Of a stretch of DNA of 64,000 nucleotides, positions 34,606-43,435 are shown in pieces. Made by a program: the position numbers and the translations under genes. This DNA is from Pycnococcus provasolii. Lineage: Eukaryota > Chlorophyta > Pseudoscourfieldiophyceae > Pseudoscourfieldiales > Pycnococcaceae. Numbering within the stretch: position 1 is the stretch's first letter; each line of letters begins with the position of its first letter. Below the pieces are notes generated by a model. That model was given only the letters and a program-made list of their open reading frames with translations, ran no database searches and had not been told where the DNA came from. Location of the stretch: NCBI GenBank assembly GCA_938743325.2, contig OW568870.1, positions 1-64,000 of the forward strand. Reading direction: 5' to 3'.

Positions 34606-36972
34606 ATGATGCTACTCCAGCGCGTCACGCGCACGCAACGCAGACCACGCACGTCCACCTCGCGGCCTCGCACCTCGCAGCGATCAAGACGGTGCGCCAC
34701 GACCACGGCGGAGCAAACGACGGAGCAAACGTGGAAGATCAAGTACCTCTACGACGGCGCTTGTCCGGTGTGCAGGGCGCTCAAAAAAACGCTCGAGGAA
34801 AGGAAGGGATCGGAACAGATCGCTTTCGTCGACATATCCTCGCCCAGGTACGACCCGGCGGAGAACGCTGACGTGACGTTCGACGACGCGATGGCCACGA
34901 TACACGTCGTCGAACGCGAAGGAAACGCAATCACGACGGGACTCGACGCGCTGCAGAAGCTCTTCGACGTCGTCGGACTCGGGTGGGCGTTCAAGCTCGC
35001 GCAAATACCGCCGTTCGGCGCGATTGCGGCACTCCTGTACAAGCTCGTGTCAAAAAACAGAAACGCGCTCGGCAGCTCGGGGGAGGCGCTCGGCAGCTTG
35101 CTCGCGGTGGGGCGAGCGTCGCTCGAGCTGCGGGGAGAGAAGGCAACCTGCGCAGAGGACGAAGAGTGCCGCGACGTGAGCGCAATGGACGACATAGCGC
35201 CAAGCTCGGAGGAAGGTCCGTCGAAGTCGGCGGAGGTGGAAATCACGCGCTCGACGTCGGAAGACGGCGACATGCAACAAGGCAACGGCGCGCCGGAGCA
35301 ACAGCTCGGAAGCAGGCCGGAAGTGCTTGCAGCGTACACGCAGAGCTCGGGCGTGCTTCGCGGCGCTATCGTGGACACGCGCACGGGTGAGTTACGCGGC
35401 TCGGTGGAAGAGGTGGCGATGGACGACGAAGGTCGCGAGTGCCTGGATCTGAACGTCTATGCGAATGGCCTCAGAACGCTCGTCCAGGAAACGAAATGGC
35501 CCGGCGACATCGCGATTGCACTGCCTGGACTTCTCGGCCGTGGCGAGGCGATGCGTGAGGCACCCGGAGCCCCACCCGTGGACCTGGGGGCGCGAACGAC
35601 ATTCCGCGAGCTCGAGTCGACGGAGAGCGCGTCCCCGCTGGTGCAGCGCCGCGAGCGCGCGGAGACGGAGGAGTGGCTGCGTAGAGCCGTCGGTCGCGAC
35701 GTTGTCGTGCTCACTTCCGCTGAGGCACATGCCTACGGGCACGCGGAAGAGGCATACGAACGAAGCATGGAGCGTTTATGTCAGCCCGAGCGGGAGGCGT
35801 CATCTGAGCAAGAGAACCGTGGCGAGATTGATGATGTCTCTGTCTCATCAAGCATTCGCACCGAGAAACGGATACGGTCGCCGCTGTGCGTGACGGTGAC
35901 GGCCACAACCGAAGCCATTCACGTTGCCATCTTTCGCGATGGCGTGACAATGCGCACGGCGGACTTGCGCGGTGCATCGCTTGGCTTCTGGAACCTGCCG
36001 GTTTGGTCATCGTCGCCTCGCCCGAGCAAGGACACGCCCGCAGAGGATGATGCGTGGAAAAGGTGGGCGGAGCGCGTGCAGCACTACCTCGAGCGCATTG
36101 ACGCCACCATTCTCGAGCAGGGATTTCTGGTGGACGAATACATGATTGCAGGAAGCGCGACGGAGACCTTCAAGCTTTGGGCGAAGCACATTCCTAAGAG
36201 CGCGCTCTCCGCGCCTCTTCTCGAGGGACCGTCGCCAAGATACGATGGCCTTCGGGGCACAGGCATCGGTGGTGGCTTCCAGTACCGCTACAGGGACGAT
36301 GTGGCTTTGGTTCGGTCCGCGATTGGCGAGGCGCTCGGTGAGGCGCCGCAGCTCGTGCCAATTGATGAGCTGCGTGGCCTGTTCGACCGCTTCTGCGATG
36401 AAGGCGAGTCGGACATGGGCCTGGAGGAGTTTGTTCGGCTCGTGCGTGCCCTTGGTGTGCGAATGCCCGACGACGAAATCAGGGAGCTCGTCAGCGACGT
36501 TGACAGCATGTGCCTTGACCGTGTGACGTTCGACGAATTTCAGCAATGGTGGCTCACGGTAATTGGCCAGGCTGCGGAGGTGCTGCACACCGAGGATGCC
36601 TTTGACCAGGTTCTACGCGAGGAATCCACCGGGAACCGCGTCGTTATCCTGATGGTTGGATTCACGACGTGCAAGCCTTGCAAGAAGTTCCTGCCCTTCT
36701 TCGAGAAGTGGGCGGCGGACAACGAGCGCGTCGCTCGCTGCGTGCGTGTGTACGCCAACGAGAATGGGAGCACGGTGCATTTGGCAAGAGATCGGCTGAA
36801 GATTCGGTCGACGCCAACATTCTTCATCTTCAAGGACGGAGACCGGATTGTGCACACTCACACCGGCATTTCCGAGGAGAAGTTTGCCGACGGCGTGGAT
36901 GAGGCGCTGGGCCTGATTCCCGAGGGATCGTACGCCGAGAAGTGGCAGGCGCCCACGAGCACGATTGGTTGA
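34606..36972 (+). CDS. DCC domain / ROK-like / EF-hand-like / thioredoxin fusion protein
   Basis: An intronless 788-residue protein with an arginine/threonine-rich leader (1-40) fit for plastid or mitochondrial import. Residues 46-150 are a DCC (DUF393) thiol oxidoreductase domain with YLYDGACPVCRAL (cysteines 53 and 56). Residues about 246-560 resemble a polyphosphate-glucokinase-type ROK/actin-fold domain: GVLRGAIVDTRTGEL, GDIAIALPGLLGRG, and DEYMIAGSATETFKLWAKHIP. The catalytic NDAD is replaced by TSAE and the GTG phosphate loop is lost, so it is probably an inactive kinase fold. Residues 586-650 are two worn EF-hands. Residues 665-770 are a thioredoxin domain with CKPC (689-692) and the cis-proline motif STPTFF. 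Expected role: redox control with a built-in sensor. Function is inference. Confidence 0.85.
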   Translation: MMLLQRVTRTQRRPRTSTSRPRTSQRSRRCATTTAEQTTEQTWKIKYLYDGACPVCRALKKTLEERKGSEQIAFVDISSPRYDPAENADVTFDDAMATIHVVEREGNAITTGLDALQKLFDVVGLGWAFKLAQIPPFGAIAALLYKLVSKNRNALGSSGEALGSLLAVGRASLELRGEKATCAEDEECRDVSAMDDIAPSSEEGPSKSAEVEITRSTSEDGDMQQGNGAPEQQLGSRPEVLAAYTQSSGVLRGAIVDTRTGELRGSVEEVAMDDEGRECLDLNVYANGLRTLVQETKWPGDIAIALPGLLGRGEAMREAPGAPPVDLGARTTFRELESTESASPLVQRRERAETEEWLRRAVGRDVVVLTSAEAHAYGHAEEAYERSMERLCQPEREASSEQENRGEIDDVSVSSSIRTEKRIRSPLCVTVTATTEAIHVAIFRDGVTMRTADLRGASLGFWNLPVWSSSPRPSKDTPAEDDAWKRWAERVQHYLERIDATILEQGFLVDEYMIAGSATETFKLWAKHIPKSALSAPLLEGPSPRYDGLRGTGIGGGFQYRYRDDVALVRSAIGEALGEAPQLVPIDELRGLFDRFCDEGESDMGLEEFVRLVRALGVRMPDDEIRELVSDVDSMCLDRVTFDEFQQWWLTVIGQAAEVLHTEDAFDQVLREESTGNRVVILMVGFTTCKPCKKFLPFFEKWAADNERVARCVRVYANENGSTVHLARDRLKIRSTPTFFIFKDGDRIVHTHTGISEEKFADGVDEALGLIPEGSYAEKWQAPTSTIG

Positions 36973-37178
36973 TTTGTCTTTTTGGTGCCATGCGTTCGTT
37001 GTGTTTTCACTTGGCAAGATGAGCGTGATGTGTGATGAGTTCGAGGTCTATCATTCCAACCCAGGAATAGTTTGTGTTTCGATGTAGTTTTCTTTTACTT
37101 TTGTTTATCGTATGGCATCGCGTCGAGTGCATGTTGAAGTGCCAGGCTGTCACATGTGACGTGAGATCAGGTGTAGGA

Positions 37179-37230
37179 TAGGGTTAGGGTTAGGGTTAGG
37201 GTTAGGGTTCGGATTAGGGTTTGGGTTCGG
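37179..37230. promoter_or_regulatory. Interstitial telomere-like array, TAGGGT
   Basis: Four perfect TTAGGG units then three variants (TTCGGA, TTAGGG, TTTGGG) about 100 bp before the start of the histone-fold gene. It is on the opposite strand orientation to the chromosome-end array. Confidence 0.8.
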
Positions 37231-37324
37231 TTTTCCCTCCCCGGTCTGCCCTCCCTCCTTCCCTTCCCTTCAGTCTTCCATCCCTTCCCGCCAAACCCGG
37301 TCGTCTCCTCGCCGACGTCGTGCC

Positions 37325-37907
37325 ATGGCGTCGCCGCCCACCCCCGGCCTCCCGCTGCCTCCGAACGCCATCAAGGCCTTCCTGGCGCCCCCGCTCGTTC
37401 CCGCGATGGCACCTGCGCCCCCTGCACGACCACCACCACCTGCCGCGGGCTCCTCAGACTCAGCTACGCTCATACCGCTCGCAGCCATCAAGCGCCTGAT
37501 CGCCGGCGAGACGGGCGAGAACAAGATGGGCGCAGACGCGCTTCACTTGATACACAAGGCGTCTGAGCTGTTCGTGGAGAAACTCGCTGCGGCATCAGTG
37601 AAGAAGTCGGACGGCGAGACCATTGGATACGACGCGGTCGGTACGTCGCATGACTCTCGTCGTGTCTACATTTTGAATTTGGTGTTGCCATTCCCAACTA
37701 ACACGGCCACTTCCACATACACACACACTCACACGCCCTCACTCACTCAACTGGTCCGTAGCTGCGGCGGTGGATGACGAAGATCAGGGTGAGTTTGCTT
37801 TTTTGAGCGACCTTGTTCCACCGACGACGACGTTTGAAGCGTACCTTGCTCAACAACAACAGCTGCAGCAGGAGCAGCAGCAGGAGGCGATGAACGAGGA
37901 GGCGTGA
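37325..37907 (+). CDS. Histone-fold protein, POLE4/CHRAC1 (NF-YC-like), two exons
   Basis: Exon 1 is 37325-37640 and exon 2 is 37762-37907, joined across a 121-bp intron with a GTACGT donor, a CTAAC branch-like site and a CA-rich 3' end. The 153-residue product has a proline-rich leader, then the histone fold ATLIPLAAIKRLIAGETGENKMGADALHLIHKASELFVEKLAAAS. After the junction it reads AAVDDEDQGEFAFLSDLVPPTTTFEAYLAQ and a glutamine/glutamate tail. The arrangement fits the small histone-fold subunit of DNA polymerase epsilon (POLE4/Dpb3) or CHRAC1. I cannot separate these two by eye. A single-exon reading ends in a low-complexity CA tract and is less likely. Confidence 0.8.
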
Positions 37908-38001
37908 ACGCCGACGATGACGGCCATCGCGCTATTTGTAAACATGCACGTACCAACCAAACACTGGTAGACTAAATATATATGAAGGTGAATAAAGTTG
38001 A

Positions 38002-38697
38002 CTACAGCAAAAGAGCTCCAGCGGCCGTCACGGAAAGAAAAGCGACCATTCCAGGAGAGTTCCTCGCGGTGCTGCTCGTAGTATTCCCCTCAAACACCAC
38101 CTTGGGTTGCACAAGCGTCGTCGCAGATGTGAACGGGTTTCCACGATAAATGGTGAGCTTTTCCGTCTCGATCTTCACACCTAAGCTTGAGAGAGCGTCG
38201 GCAATCATCTTCGAGGTGAGCACCTTGTTAAGCTCTGCCGTTTTCGCATCCAACTCGCTCTTCGTCCCCAGGAGTTCTTTCACAGCCTTGCCATCGACAA
38301 GCTCGGTAACGGCGAATCGCAGTCTTGCCCCTTTGTTTGTGTCAGTCGCCGTTGCGTTGCGCACGGCATAGTTTGGCAACGAGCGAGACATGGCCATCGT
38401 GAAGGCCTCGGCGACAAAGTTGCTCTCCTTGAGTCCAGTCACCTCGAGGTCGACACTGGTTATGTTCCAGCGGTACAGGAGTTTCACCACTGGCTTTGGA
38501 TTAACGGCGGGCACGTCTCCCCCTGAACCTGGCATCGCCGGCAAGGTTGTGTTCGGCGCGCCGGCTCCTGGTAAGCTTATGTCGACAGAACCGAAGTCGA
38601 GAGCGAGCTTGGTCGTGGTTGAAGTCGTGCTTGCGTGCGCGACCGCGAAGCACGTGGCGACGAGCAGCGCGCTGCTCAGCACACGTGACGCGCGCAT
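38002..38697 (-). CDS. Secreted, probably GPI-anchored surface protein, unknown
   Basis: A 231-residue protein from ATG 38697. MRASRVLSSALLVATCFAVAHAS is a clean signal peptide with a cleavage site at AHA-S. The C-terminus (SSTARNSPGMVAFLSVTAAGALLL) ends in a hydrophobic stretch without a basic tail, as in GPI-attachment signals, with a serine/asparagine omega-site region. N-glycosylation sequons occur in the mature part (NTT, NIT, NAT, NTT). The middle part (NFVAEAFTMAMSRSLPNY, KSELDAKTAELNKVLTSKMIADALSSLGV) is not recognised. Location: outside of the plasma membrane by inference. Confidence 0.7.
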   Translation of the reverse strand: MRASRVLSSALLVATCFAVAHASTTSTTTKLALDFGSVDISLPGAGAPNTTLPAMPGSGGDVPAVNPKPVVKLLYRWNITSVDLEVTGLKESNFVAEAFTMAMSRSLPNYAVRNATATDTNKGARLRFAVTELVDGKAVKELLGTKSELDAKTAELNKVLTSKMIADALSSLGVKIETEKLTIYRGNPFTSATTLVQPKVVFEGNTTSSTARNSPGMVAFLSVTAAGALLL

Positions 38698-38763
38698 GGG
38701 CTCGTAGCGAAGTACTGCCTGGGATATCACTATATCAGCCTTGCCTTAAGGCGGGAACGCCAT

Positions 38764-38795
38764 AAAACCCCGAATAATCGAACCCCGAATAATCC
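38764..38795. promoter_or_regulatory. Direct repeat ACCCCGAATAATC in a divergent promoter
   Basis: Two copies of the 13-mer ACCCCGAATAATC, 16 bp apart, lie between the GPI-type gene and the ankyrin gene (140 bp promoter). A related ACCCCGAATATCC occurs at 57330 in another divergent promoter. Confidence 0.65.
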
Positions 38796-38836
38796 GCCCC
38801 TCGCCCCGCCCATTCGCAGAAACGCCTAAAGGCTTT

Positions 38837-39799
38837 ATGGCGCCCTCCCCTTTCGTGAGCGCGGCGACGGGGCACCTCGCGCACGTGCTGCTGTGCGTTG
38901 ACGACGGAACGCTGGACTCCGTCGACGAACCCGAGCGCAGGAAGGGGGACACGCTAACGCACAGAGCAGCCGGCGCTGGGCACGCTCACGTCGTCGCGGC
39001 GCTCCTCGAACGCAACGCGAACGCAACAAAGAAGAACGATGCGGGGGAAACGCCACTACACGCCGCCGCCGCCGTGGGGTCAATCGAGTGCGTGCGCTTG
39101 CTCCTCGCGGTGAGGGGTGTTAGCGCACTCGCGCGTGATAATCTCGGACGCATGCCGCTGCACGCAGCGGCGGCGAACGGGCACGCACGGGTGGTTGACG
39201 AATTCGTTCGCGCCCATCAAGGACCTGATGGCGCTATCGCCGTGCCGCGCGCGGACAACGTGAGGTACGTTGACGAGCGTGACATTATTGGCATGACGCC
39301 ATTGCACCACGCTTGTAGACACGGCCACGCTTCCGCCGCGGCGACGCTGCTCGAGGCAAGCGCGGACACGCGCACGCGCGCACGTGGGGGCGCGTCGCCG
39401 CTGCACGACGCGTGCCGCTACGCGCACCACGAGCTTGTGCGAGCGCTAATGGCGCACGAGGCGTTCACACGCGCGCAAAGGCTCATGGAGGCGATGATGA
39501 GTGGGGGAGACGCGGAGACGCCGCAGGCACTCGAGCCTCTCGTGGATGCCGTGGATGATAAGGGTATGACGCCTGAAATGATCGCGAGTGCTCTGCAGGA
39601 TGCGCGCGCTAGGCGGCGGACGCTTGCCGCTCTTCACGGCGATGAGGACGATGACGTCGACGAAACGCCGCAAGAAATTATGGTGGCACCCGCAGTTGTT
39701 CTTTCAGATGCAGATATTTTGAGACGAGACGACGAGAAACGTGCGGCATTGAAAGAGTGGAAGCCATTTGCGGCACCATCAGCTAATTTCCTTCCTTGA
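38837..39799 (+). CDS. Ankyrin-repeat protein
   Basis: A 320-residue intronless protein with about five ankyrin repeats: GDTLTHRAAGAGHAHVVAALLERNAN, GETPLHAAAAVGSIECVRLLLAV, GRMPLHAAAANGHARVVDEFVRA, GMTPLHHACRHGHASAAATLLEAS and GASPLHDACRYAHHELVRALMAH. A sixth worn unit is GMTPEMIASAL. The C-terminus is acidic and helical. There is no catalytic domain, signal or transit peptide. A protein-binding adaptor is the only safe statement. Confidence 0.85.
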   Translation: MAPSPFVSAATGHLAHVLLCVDDGTLDSVDEPERRKGDTLTHRAAGAGHAHVVAALLERNANATKKNDAGETPLHAAAAVGSIECVRLLLAVRGVSALARDNLGRMPLHAAAANGHARVVDEFVRAHQGPDGAIAVPRADNVRYVDERDIIGMTPLHHACRHGHASAAATLLEASADTRTRARGGASPLHDACRYAHHELVRALMAHEAFTRAQRLMEAMMSGGDAETPQALEPLVDAVDDKGMTPEMIASALQDARARRRTLAALHGDEDDDVDETPQEIMVAPAVVLSDADILRRDDEKRAALKEWKPFAAPSANFLP

Positions 39800-39935
39800 T
39801 CCATTCCTATCATCATTGTTGTTATACTTTTGTAATGCAAGCGCTACATTTTTAATGTTTGAATGGTGGTTATTTTTACACAAAACTTGAAGAATGGTGT
39901 TTCAATGCTACGGTTCTAATCAAACTAAGCTAACA

Positions 39936-41456
39936 TCACAGCTTGCTGTCGGTGATCATCGTTGACTTACTAGCTTGGTACGTCTTCGTGATGCGATGCG
40001 CATGGTATCGTCGCAAGCCTTCGAGGTACAAGAGGAGCTCGCCATAGTCTTGCGGAACGACGCGTGGCACCACCGGCGACCACTCGAAGTGCGTGTAGAA
40101 GGCACAGCACGCCTCCCACGTCGCCGGGTGCACGCCATGCCGCACCATGCCCACCTCGACGCGTACCACCATGTCTGGCCCGTCGGTGAATATAATCACC
40201 CCGCGGTACTGCACGAGCGCGCCGGCAGGAACAGGCTGCAGGAAGAAAACGTCATCCACAGCCTCGAGGCGTGCCCATGCCGTGCTGCCAAGGTACTGCG
40301 CGGTGGTCATGTACGCCACCTCCACCGCCGTTCGCGCGAGGCTTCCGCCGAAGAGCGTGCCGTGCACGTTCATCTCGTTCGGCCAAACGAACTGTGTAGT
40401 TTCGAGGCGGCTGCTCGCCATAGCGCGCTCGCCTTGCATGATTGGCGCGTGCAGGAGACCGTCGGCACCCGCCGGACGGCGTCGACGCAGCCGCCGCCAA
40501 AGACTGTGCGCATCCTGCAGCGTGTTGATGGGCGGTGACTTGCGAGTGGCGGACTCGAAAGCCGTCTGCCGCGATTCCGCGCGTCGCGTTGCGCGAAGAG
40601 CTGCGCCATCAGCAATGTCCGAGGGTGCCTGCACGGGCGGTGACTTGATTGGCCGACCACCTCGTCCGAGGCTAACCATGGTGAAGTACATGTGCGCCAC
40701 AATTCCCGTATCCGGCTGCTCGACGTCGCACACCACCTCCATACTCGTCTTGCCCACGCGCGTGACGTAGGCAGTCAGTAGCAGGTCCTTGCTTGCGACA
40801 AAGTCGCCACCAGCGCCCGCGAGGTTCAGGCTGTCAATAGACGCGGTGGCGACGGACAGCTGGTTCGGGTCCTCGCTGTGCACGTACCCACCCTGGCAGT
40901 GTCGGTATCCCGCATCCGCCGCCAGCCCGTCCGCAAGCTCGAGTATGCGTCCGACGCGAGCGGACTTTTCGATATCCTGAAACGCGAGCCGGAAGCTCAG
41001 GTTGGTGGACAGCGGCACGAGAACACGCACCCAGCTGTCGTACGGGCTCCTCGGCGACATTCCCGCCTCCGCACCTCGCCGGCCTGCCGCCTGGGTCACG
41101 ACGAGTCCGTCCGGCGCGTGCCTCGGTCCCACCTGAAACACGGTGTGCCACGTGAACCCGATTGCGGCGCTCACGTCCTCCGCGCTTGTGGTTTGCACGA
41201 CGTCCGCGGGCACTGGAAGCGGGACGTGCGGCACGGGTGCCGACTGCGCCGCGCTAGCTTGCGAGGAGCTCATCAGCGGAACCTCCTGCTGCGCGGCGGT
41301 TCCCGACGCGAGCTGCCTGCGCAGGTTGTCTGAGGCTGTCTTAACGTCGTTGTTTTCGTTCGTCGCGTTTGTCGTCGGCGCAACTCCGCCTGCGTACCTG
41401 AGCAGCCCGGACGGCCGCTGCTTCGAGGTAGGTGGTCGAGCGTTTTCGGAGGGCAT
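39936..41456 (-). CDS. Acyl-CoA thioesterase, ACOT9-like double hotdog
   Basis: A 506-residue protein. Two hotdog domains are visible. The first has SWVRVLVPLSTNLSFRLAFQD, GRILELADGLAADAGYRHCQ and LLTAYVTRVGKTSMEVVCDVEQ. The second has QFVWPNEMNVHGTLFGGSLARTAVEVAYMTTAQYLG, AVDDVFFLQPVPAGALVQYRGVIIF and PQDYGELLLYLEGLRRYH, the last being a diagnostic ending of ACOT9. These enzymes hydrolyse acyl-CoA to free fatty acid and CoA, mostly in mitochondria. The N-terminal 100 residues are low-complexity and not a clear presequence. The SRLETTQFVWPNEMNVHGT block holds the active-site asparagine-histidine region. Confidence 0.85.
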   Translation of the reverse strand: MPSENARPPTSKQRPSGLLRYAGGVAPTTNATNENNDVKTASDNLRRQLASGTAAQQEVPLMSSSQASAAQSAPVPHVPLPVPADVVQTTSAEDVSAAIGFTWHTVFQVGPRHAPDGLVVTQAAGRRGAEAGMSPRSPYDSWVRVLVPLSTNLSFRLAFQDIEKSARVGRILELADGLAADAGYRHCQGGYVHSEDPNQLSVATASIDSLNLAGAGGDFVASKDLLLTAYVTRVGKTSMEVVCDVEQPDTGIVAHMYFTMVSLGRGGRPIKSPPVQAPSDIADGAALRATRRAESRQTAFESATRKSPPINTLQDAHSLWRRLRRRRPAGADGLLHAPIMQGERAMASSRLETTQFVWPNEMNVHGTLFGGSLARTAVEVAYMTTAQYLGSTAWARLEAVDDVFFLQPVPAGALVQYRGVIIFTDGPDMVVRVEVGMVRHGVHPATWEACCAFYTHFEWSPVVPRVVPQDYGELLLYLEGLRRYHAHRITKTYQASKSTMITDSKL

Positions 41457-42112
41457 GGTTCTTTTTGCGGTGTGGCGTCTGAGGTGGCGGAGGGGAAAGG
41501 GGAGGGGGGAAAGGGGGAGGGGAGGAGGTGTACCCTACCACTGCTCTCCTGCGAAGATACGCTCCCGGAATGCAAGGCTCAACCTTGAGGGCCTGAGGGG
41601 AGGGGAAATCCGGATATCTGCATTGTGCAATTCGCTTCATTCCTTCGCCTTCGCCTTCGCCAATTCCTTTTCGCTCTTCCGGACCCGCCTTTGAACGAGT
41701 TCGCTCAGACCATCATCTTTCTCTGGAAGTTCACTTCAAAGTTCACCTTCCATTCCCCTTCTGCTGTCCCCTTCTGAGTTCCCTTAGTTTCGATCGCATA
41801 CCTTATGACAGCTTTGCATCGCACGGCTGGTGGGCCCCGCGATCGACCAACGCCCCTTCCGAACCCGGGAAAAGAACTGTCGATGGCTTCGTTGCAGGGC
41901 GCCAGTTGTCGAAGGAAGAGCTTCCCGTTCAAGCGTTTTCGTTTTCGCTTTTGCGAACATCATGCATTCATGCAACGCAACAGGACAGCCCCACCCTCAC
42001 ACTCCTGCACATACAGTACTTTTTAGTTGAACGGCCCCGCGCGACCCCACGCCCTGCCCTGCCGCACACAAGAGAGCGAGAGATCTCACCGCACCGTTCG
42101 CTCAAGGTCGTC
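41457..42112. other. Divergent intergenic region
   Basis: About 655 bp between head-to-head genes, with purine-rich tracts (41490-41530), a CTTCGC triplet run near 41645 and no supported gene. Small frames here have no domain. Confidence 0.5.
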
Positions 42113-43204
42113 ATGTCCGCCAACACCACCACAAGCACGCAAGGAAAGGTGGCTAGTGCAGCACGAGGAGACAGTCCCTCGTCGGTGCTCGCACTGTCAT
42201 CCGCGGCATCCACGCCGTCCAGCGCGTGGGGAAGTAGCCTGCTTGGCTGGCTGACGGATGTCGTCGGGCTCGGAACGCCGTCCAACGCACAGACACAAGC
42301 TCGGTATCAGGCACACGCACAGAGCTACTCCAACACAAGCACTCCCCGCCGACCCGCGCCGCCGTCGCTCGCGGTGCCACCGCCACCCGTGATCTTGCAC
42401 CCGCACCCTCCGCGGCCCGGCGCGCGCGATGACGCTTGCCTCCCGTCGCCGACGGGCGACGGCAACATCCGGCCACAGGGCAAACCTGGCCATCGACGCA
42501 GCGCGACGGAGGGGGCCGAAGCTCTCGGCTTGATGATGGAGATACAGCTGGACGACCGCGCTCTCATCGCAAGTCTCAAGGAGCAGCTTGAGGCGGCATG
42601 CAGCGCTGCTGCTAATGCGGAGCACAGGTGCGCCGACGCGGTGCTCCGCGCGGACCTTGCCAAGGCGGCGGCGGAGAAGGAGAGGTACAGGCGCGTCAAG
42701 TCGGAGAAGAGCCTTGAACAGCTGCAGAGCATGCTCGAGTCGTCGAGCCGACGCGAGATGAGGCTTGCCAAGGAGCGTGAGCAGCTTATGCAGGACTCCA
42801 TGATGCTGGGAGCGGCGTCGACGCGACTGGTGGAGGCGGAGGCTACGCTGCGACGCGGTGCCGAGAAGCGCGACCGGTTGGAGCGTGAGAATGCGATTTT
42901 GCGAAGTGTGCTTCGAGGCGAGGATGTGCACACAGCCCTGTCGGCCTTCGAGCGAGGCGAGGAGGATGCGCTGCACGGCGGTGCGACAACGAGTGCCAAA
43001 GCGCAAGGCGATGTGCGTTCGAGCGAGGAGGCGCATCCAACGTGCTTGCCATCGTGGCGTGCAGCCGCACCAGCACCAGCTGCCCTGTCTAAGGTTGCGT
43101 CCGCGCCCGTGCTTACGTACCTGCAGGGTGCCGACCCGCTCGCCGCAAAGCTGAATGGCTTGCGAAAGCTCAAGGCTCCCTCGGCCACTGGCGACGACGC
43201 ATGA
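42113..43204 (+). CDS. Coiled-coil protein, unknown
   Basis: A 363-residue protein from ATG 42113 (MSANTTTSTQGKVAS). An in-frame extension to 41906 was rejected as promoter. Residues 1-145 are disordered and proline-rich, with a hydrophobic patch (SSLLGWLTDVVGLG). A coiled coil follows from about 145 to 275 (ALIASLKEQLEAACSAAANAEHRCADAVLRADLAKAAAEKERYRRVKSEKSLEQLQSMLE ... DRLERENAILRSVLRG). The tail includes KVASAPVLTYLQGADPLAAKLNGLRKLK. No family is recognised. Confidence 0.65.
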   Translation: MSANTTTSTQGKVASAARGDSPSSVLALSSAASTPSSAWGSSLLGWLTDVVGLGTPSNAQTQARYQAHAQSYSNTSTPRRPAPPSLAVPPPPVILHPHPPRPGARDDACLPSPTGDGNIRPQGKPGHRRSATEGAEALGLMMEIQLDDRALIASLKEQLEAACSAAANAEHRCADAVLRADLAKAAAEKERYRRVKSEKSLEQLQSMLESSSRREMRLAKEREQLMQDSMMLGAASTRLVEAEATLRRGAEKRDRLERENAILRSVLRGEDVHTALSAFERGEEDALHGGATTSAKAQGDVRSSEEAHPTCLPSWRAAAPAPAALSKVASAPVLTYLQGADPLAAKLNGLRKLKAPSATGDDA

Positions 43205-43435
43205 GTCGACAACGTGACTTGAGGTACTCGAGGAGAAACGGCGGCTGAACCACAGTTGACGTTTCAAACGTTACCACCTAGATCGGAAGTATGTATTAAA
43301 AAAGCGATAAATAAATAAAGATATTTTTCTTAATTTCGTTTTTAAGAGGTTTTCAACCGTAGCTGGTTCTGTACACAGTGCGCGAGGCGGACGTTCGCTT
43401 CCGTCGCCGCGAGCAGGGAGGGGGTGGGGGGTCGC

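Noticed and set aside
37179-37230. Chromosome fusion scar
   Set aside because: Interstitial TTAGGG arrays can mark fusions, but similar shorter arrays occur in many promoters here, and the array lies within 150 bp of a start codon, so a promoter element is simpler.
37641-37777. Histone-fold gene read as a single exon of 150 codons
   Set aside because: The tail (HTHTPSLTQ) is CA-rich intron sequence. The spliced form continues into a plausible acidic/glutamine tail with a proper stop at 37907.
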